From contig VGFB01000114.1 of the NCBI GenBank assembly GCA_016869015.1, positions 1 to 8,581 of the forward strand: 8,581 bases of DNA, in the 5' to 3' direction. Origin of the DNA: Armatimonadota bacterium (lineage in GTDB: Bacteria; Armatimonadota; Zipacnadia; Zipacnadales; VGFC01). The notes under the pieces are model-generated. The model ran no database searches. It saw nothing but the letters and a program-made list of their open reading frames with translations, and had not been told where the DNA came from. The position numbers and the translations under genes were made by a program. This document shows, one piece after another, positions 6,082 to 8,581 of the stretch; the stretch's first letter is position 1, and every line of letters starts with the position of its first letter.

Positions 6082-6607
6082 GTTCCTGCCCCAGGCGGTG
6101 CGGGGCATCGGGCTGCTGGCGACGGGCGGCGCGCTGGGCGCGCTGGCGACCCGGCGCAGCGCGGGGGAGCTGGTGTGGCAGATCGATCCCAGGAAGTGCG
6201 TTGCCTGCGAGCACTGCGCGACGGACTGCGTCCTCTCGCCGTCGGCGGTGAAGGTCATGCACGAGTACCGGGTGTGCGGGTACTGCAACCGGTGTTTCGC
6301 GTATTTCGTGGACCAGCCGACCGATGACACCACCGCGGCGGAGAACCAGCGCTGTCCGACCAACGCCATCCGGCGTAGTTTCGTAGAGGATCCGTATCAC
6401 CAGTACGCCATCGACGAGCCGAAGTGCATCGGGTGCGGGATCTGCGTGAAGGGCTGCAAGGAGTTCGGGAACGGGTCGCTGATCCTGCAGATCCGCCACG
6501 ACCGTTGCGTGAACTGCAACCAGTGCGCCATCGCCACGGCCTGCCCGGCCCAGGCGGTGTCGCGTGTGCGGGCCGACCAGCCGTACATCCTGCGGAGGAG
6601 CGGCTAG
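6047..6607 (+). CDS. Tat-exported four-cluster ferredoxin, NapG/MauM-like, 186 aa
   Basis: A periplasmic electron carrier. The twin-arginine motif LTRREFL (R10-R11) and a short hydrophobic stretch (19-34) give a Tat signal. Sixteen cysteines form four sets: C51/54/57/61 (CVACEHCATDC), C77/80/83 with C103-P, C127/130/133/137 (CIGCGICVKGC), and C154/157/160 with C166-P. This is the pattern of a ferredoxin with four [4Fe-4S] clusters, as in NapG and MauM. At 186 aa it is a little shorter than NapG. ATG 6047 was chosen for its ribosome binding site (GAGGG at 6035-6039, 7-nt spacer) and because it leads straight into the Tat signal. ATG 6029 is an alternative adding six residues. It overlaps the small Tat gene by 35 nt and lies 7 nt before the membrane polyferredoxin, its likely electron donor. 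Assignment to napG itself is not justified because no nitrate reductase gene is near. Confidence 0.93.
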   Translation: MPDKPERLTRREFLPQAVRGIGLLATGGALGALATRRSAGELVWQIDPRKCVACEHCATDCVLSPSAVKVMHEYRVCGYCNRCFAYFVDQPTDDTTAAENQRCPTNAIRRSFVEDPYHQYAIDEPKCIGCGICVKGCKEFGNGSLILQIRHDRCVNCNQCAIATACPAQAVSRVRADQPYILRRSG

Positions 6608-6614
6608 CCGGCCA

Positions 6615-7919
6615 ATGCGGAGCCTCGGGGTCGGCCTACTCCTGTTGGTGGCCCTCGCCGGTTGGTGTGCGGCCTCGGAGGAGTTCGACTTCCCCCCGCC
6701 CCAGTTCAGCCAGGGCTACGAGTACCCGCATGTCTCCAAGCCAAGCCCCCGCCCTGACTGGCTCGTCTACGTGGACATCGGCGTGCTGGCCGCAGCGCTC
6801 GGGCTGGCGGCGTGGCTGGCGCTGGGGCGACGCCACCGGCGCGGGCTCGCGTTGCTGGCGGTCTTCTCGGTGCTCTACTTCGGCTTCTTCCGGCACGGCT
6901 GCATCTGCTCGGTCGGGGCGATCCAGAACGTCGCCCTGGCCGCGTTCGGCTCCGACTACGCCCTCCCCATGGTGGCCGGGGCGTTCTTCCTGCTGCCCCT
7001 GCTCTTCGCGCTGCTGTTCGGGCGGGTGTTCTGCGCGGGCGTCTGTCCGCTGGGGGCGGCGCAGGAGATCGTGCTGCTGCGGCCGTTGAGGGTGCCCCGA
7101 TGGCTCGAGAACGGCCTGGGAGTGGCGCCGTACGTCTACCTCGGGGCCGCGGTCCTGTTTGCCGGGACGGGGAGCGCCTTCATCATCTGCGACTACGACC
7201 CGTTCATCCTCTTCTACCGCCTCGCGGGAAGCCGGGGGATGCTGGTTCTGGGCCTGGTCGTGTTGCTGACGGCGACCGTGATCGGGAGGCCCTACTGTCG
7301 CTACCTGTGCCCCTACGGCGTTCTGCTGCGATGGCTGGCGCCCTTCGCGAGATGGCGGGTGCGGATCACGCCGCAGGACTGCATCAGCTGCCATCTGTGC
7401 GCGAAGGCGTGCCCCTACGGCGCCATCCGGGCGCCGACGCCTGAGCCGGGAGCGGTCCCGCGCCACGTCGGGCGCGGGCGGCTGGCAGCGCTCTTGGCGC
7501 TCATTCCTGTGTTCGTAGTGCTGGGGGGCTGGCTGGCCAACGTCGGCAGTCCCATCCTGGCGCGCGCGCACCCCTCGGTCCGCCTCGCGAACCGGCTTTG
7601 GCTGGAGGAGCAGGGCCGAGTCGAGGCCAAGACGGAGGCCACCGAGGCCTTCGAGCAGCACGAACGGCCGACGGTCGAAGCCTACCGGACGGCGGCGGCG
7701 ATTCACGCGCGCTTCCGAGTCGGCGCGTGGGCCTTCGGGGGGTGGTTGGGGTTGGTGTTGGGGATCAGGCTGGTGGGGCAGGCCATCCGCCGCCACCGGA
7801 GCGAGTACGACGCCGATCCCGCCGCCTGCGTGGCCTGCGGTCGGTGCTACGCGGCATGTCCGGTCCAGCCCACGCGCGAGAACGCCCTGGGTTTGCCTGG
7901 CGCAAGTGAGAGGTCATGA
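6615..7919 (+). CDS. NapH/NosR/MauN-like membrane polyferredoxin, 434 aa
   Basis: An integral membrane Fe-S protein expected to take electrons from quinol and pass them to the periplasmic ferredoxin. After an N-terminal hydrophobic signal or anchor (1-20) come several membrane segments (about 51-71, 78-92, 117-137, 171-192, 208-224, 288-308, 369-388). The family hallmarks are C140-x3-C144-P (FCAGVCPLGA) and C228-x3-C232-P (YCRYLCPYGV), each at a membrane edge. A ferredoxin site follows at C256/259/262/266. Beyond the usual NapH core there is a further CxC in RHGCICSVGAIQN (C96, C98), a loop with many charged residues (about 315-365), and a single C-terminal ferredoxin site, C405/408/411/415. 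It is longer than typical NapH and lacks the large periplasmic FMN domain of NosR. ATG 6615 is the only sensible start. The best Shine-Dalgarno (GGAGGAG, 6594-6600) is distant, 14 nt. Its stop overlaps the next ATG (ATGA). Confidence 0.92.
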   Translation: MRSLGVGLLLLVALAGWCAASEEFDFPPPQFSQGYEYPHVSKPSPRPDWLVYVDIGVLAAALGLAAWLALGRRHRRGLALLAVFSVLYFGFFRHGCICSVGAIQNVALAAFGSDYALPMVAGAFFLLPLLFALLFGRVFCAGVCPLGAAQEIVLLRPLRVPRWLENGLGVAPYVYLGAAVLFAGTGSAFIICDYDPFILFYRLAGSRGMLVLGLVVLLTATVIGRPYCRYLCPYGVLLRWLAPFARWRVRITPQDCISCHLCAKACPYGAIRAPTPEPGAVPRHVGRGRLAALLALIPVFVVLGGWLANVGSPILARAHPSVRLANRLWLEEQGRVEAKTEATEAFEQHERPTVEAYRTAAAIHARFRVGAWAFGGWLGLVLGIRLVGQAIRRHRSEYDADPAACVACGRCYAACPVQPTRENALGLPGASERS

Positions 7920-8581
7920 GCGAGAACCCGTCCTTGCCCTCGGAACCGAACGAGACGGCTGCGCTGGCCTACCCGGCGGCGGCCGGTACCGCCTGGGTGG
8001 CGCTGGCCTTCTGCCTGGCGGTGATCGGGCTGCTCGTGGCCAATGCCGTCGTCGCCCGCACCCACGACCCCCTCGCTGCGGAGCAGATCGGCCTGTTGCA
8101 GACGGAGTTGGCCACGAGCTCCGACAAGGACCCGATCCGGGCGCAGATCCGCAAGCTCGACACGCGGCTGCGCGAGGGCTTCTTCACGGCGCGCCAACGG
8201 GCAGTGCAGGGGACTTACCTGCTGGCCGTCGGGATTGCGGTGTTCTTCATCTCGTCGCACCTGGCCGCGAAGCTCCGCGCGCAGCAGCCTCTGCCCGACG
8301 CCCTCGGCGCCGGGCGCGCGTGGATCGATGCCGCGCTCAGCCTGCGCTCGCTGACGGCCCTGGGTCTGGTGATGGCCGGCCTGTTGCTTACCCTGGTGGT
8401 TCTGGCCCGGCACGATGCCTCGGCCGAGTACATCCGGGCTGTGTCGCAGGAGGCGAAGTCGGGCTCGACCGCGCTTACCGGCGGGGCGGCCGTCGCCGCG
8501 GTGCCGGGCGGTACGCCGCAGGCCGGACCGGAGGCTGTGGGCGGCGCCCCCCCGCCGCCGCCCCTCTCCAGCGGCGCCCTG
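7916..8581 (+). CDS. Multi-TM protein with Pro-rich tail, probably anchor of another propeller (partial, 222 residues)
   Basis: An open frame from ATG 7916 (overlapping the upstream TGA) to the window end with no stop. Three membrane helices are predicted: about 24-47 (TAWVALAFCLAVIGLLVANAVV), 98-118 (YLLAVGIAVFFISS) and 145-164 (SLTALGLVMAGLLLTLVVLA). Between the first two lies a soluble segment with DPL, IRKLDTRLREGFFTARQRA, which looks like a conserved motif seen at the N-terminus of propeller proteins in related bacteria; this is from memory and unverified. From about 184 the sequence turns into a Gly/Ala/Pro linker ending PPPPPLSSG. The same plan (membrane anchor, low-complexity linker, then propeller) is seen in the first gene of this operon, so a PQQ-like propeller probably follows outside the window. 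The visible part alone shows no enzyme function. Confidence 0.8.
   Translation, partial: MSENPSLPSEPNETAALAYPAAAGTAWVALAFCLAVIGLLVANAVVARTHDPLAAEQIGLLQTELATSSDKDPIRAQIRKLDTRLREGFFTARQRAVQGTYLLAVGIAVFFISSHLAAKLRAQQPLPDALGAGRAWIDAALSLRSLTALGLVMAGLLLTLVVLARHDASAEYIRAVSQEAKSGSTALTGGAAVAAVPGGTPQAGPEAVGGAPPPPPLSSGAL

Noticed and set aside
5477..7796. Long minus-strand open frames (340, 292 and 386 residues) opposite the Fe-S genes
   Set aside because: The plus strand encodes sixteen ordered ferredoxin cysteines and NapH-type motifs. The antisense products have no plausible features.
6047..7919. Naming the Fe-S pair napG/napH or nosR
   Set aside because: Architecture differs (extra CxC, separate C-terminal cluster, no FMN domain), and no partner nitrate or nitrous oxide reductase is in the window.
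1..8581. CRISPR arrays, tRNA or rRNA genes
   Set aside because: No regularly spaced direct repeats and no recognisable tRNA or rRNA sequence were seen by eye on either strand.

Overview
The window is GC-rich (around 70% by eye) bacterial DNA that is almost wholly coding. It holds nine protein genes, two of them cut by the window ends, and one small non-autonomous mobile element. The mix points to a Planctomycetota/PVC-type bacterium or a similar environmental lineage: exported PQQ-like beta-propeller proteins opening with D/SWPxW/FRGP, a glycosyltransferase starting MRILHIAAGAAGMYCGAC, and an NHL-repeat lipoprotein next to Tat-exported ferredoxins. This placement is inference; there is no rRNA or tRNA to anchor it.

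Layout. Minus strand (1-2974): a GT4 glycosyltransferase (2974-1694), then an exported PQQ-like propeller (1697-420) joined by an ATGA start/stop overlap, then a second exported propeller (364 to beyond position 1). These three probably form one operon. Positions 2975-3296 are a divergent control region of 322 bp. It holds a near-consensus sigma70-type promoter facing right (TTGACG, 18 bp, TATGAT), a palindrome at the predicted transcription start, and a 153-bp MITE-like element with TA-ended terminal inverted repeats and a perfect 30-bp internal inverted repeat.

Plus strand (3297 to the end): a tight operon of six genes. In order they are a membrane-anchored PQQ-like propeller, an NHL-repeat lipoprotein, an 85-aa Tat protein with a C-x5-C-x2-C-x5-C cluster, a Tat-exported ferredoxin with 16 cysteines (room for four [4Fe-4S] clusters), a NapH/NosR/MauN-like membrane polyferredoxin, and a multi-TM protein with a proline-rich tail that runs off the window. 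Junctions are 17 nt or shorter, or overlapping.

How the genes may work together. The ferredoxin and membrane polyferredoxin resemble the NapG/NapH or MauM/MauN pair, which moves electrons from quinol to the periplasmic side. No known terminal partner (NapA, NosZ, methylamine dehydrogenase) is visible. The neighbours are instead beta-propellers and a small Cys-rich Tat protein. The most interesting reading is an uncharacterised periplasmic electron-transfer module built from exported Fe-S proteins and propeller proteins. Its substrate cannot be told from this sequence.
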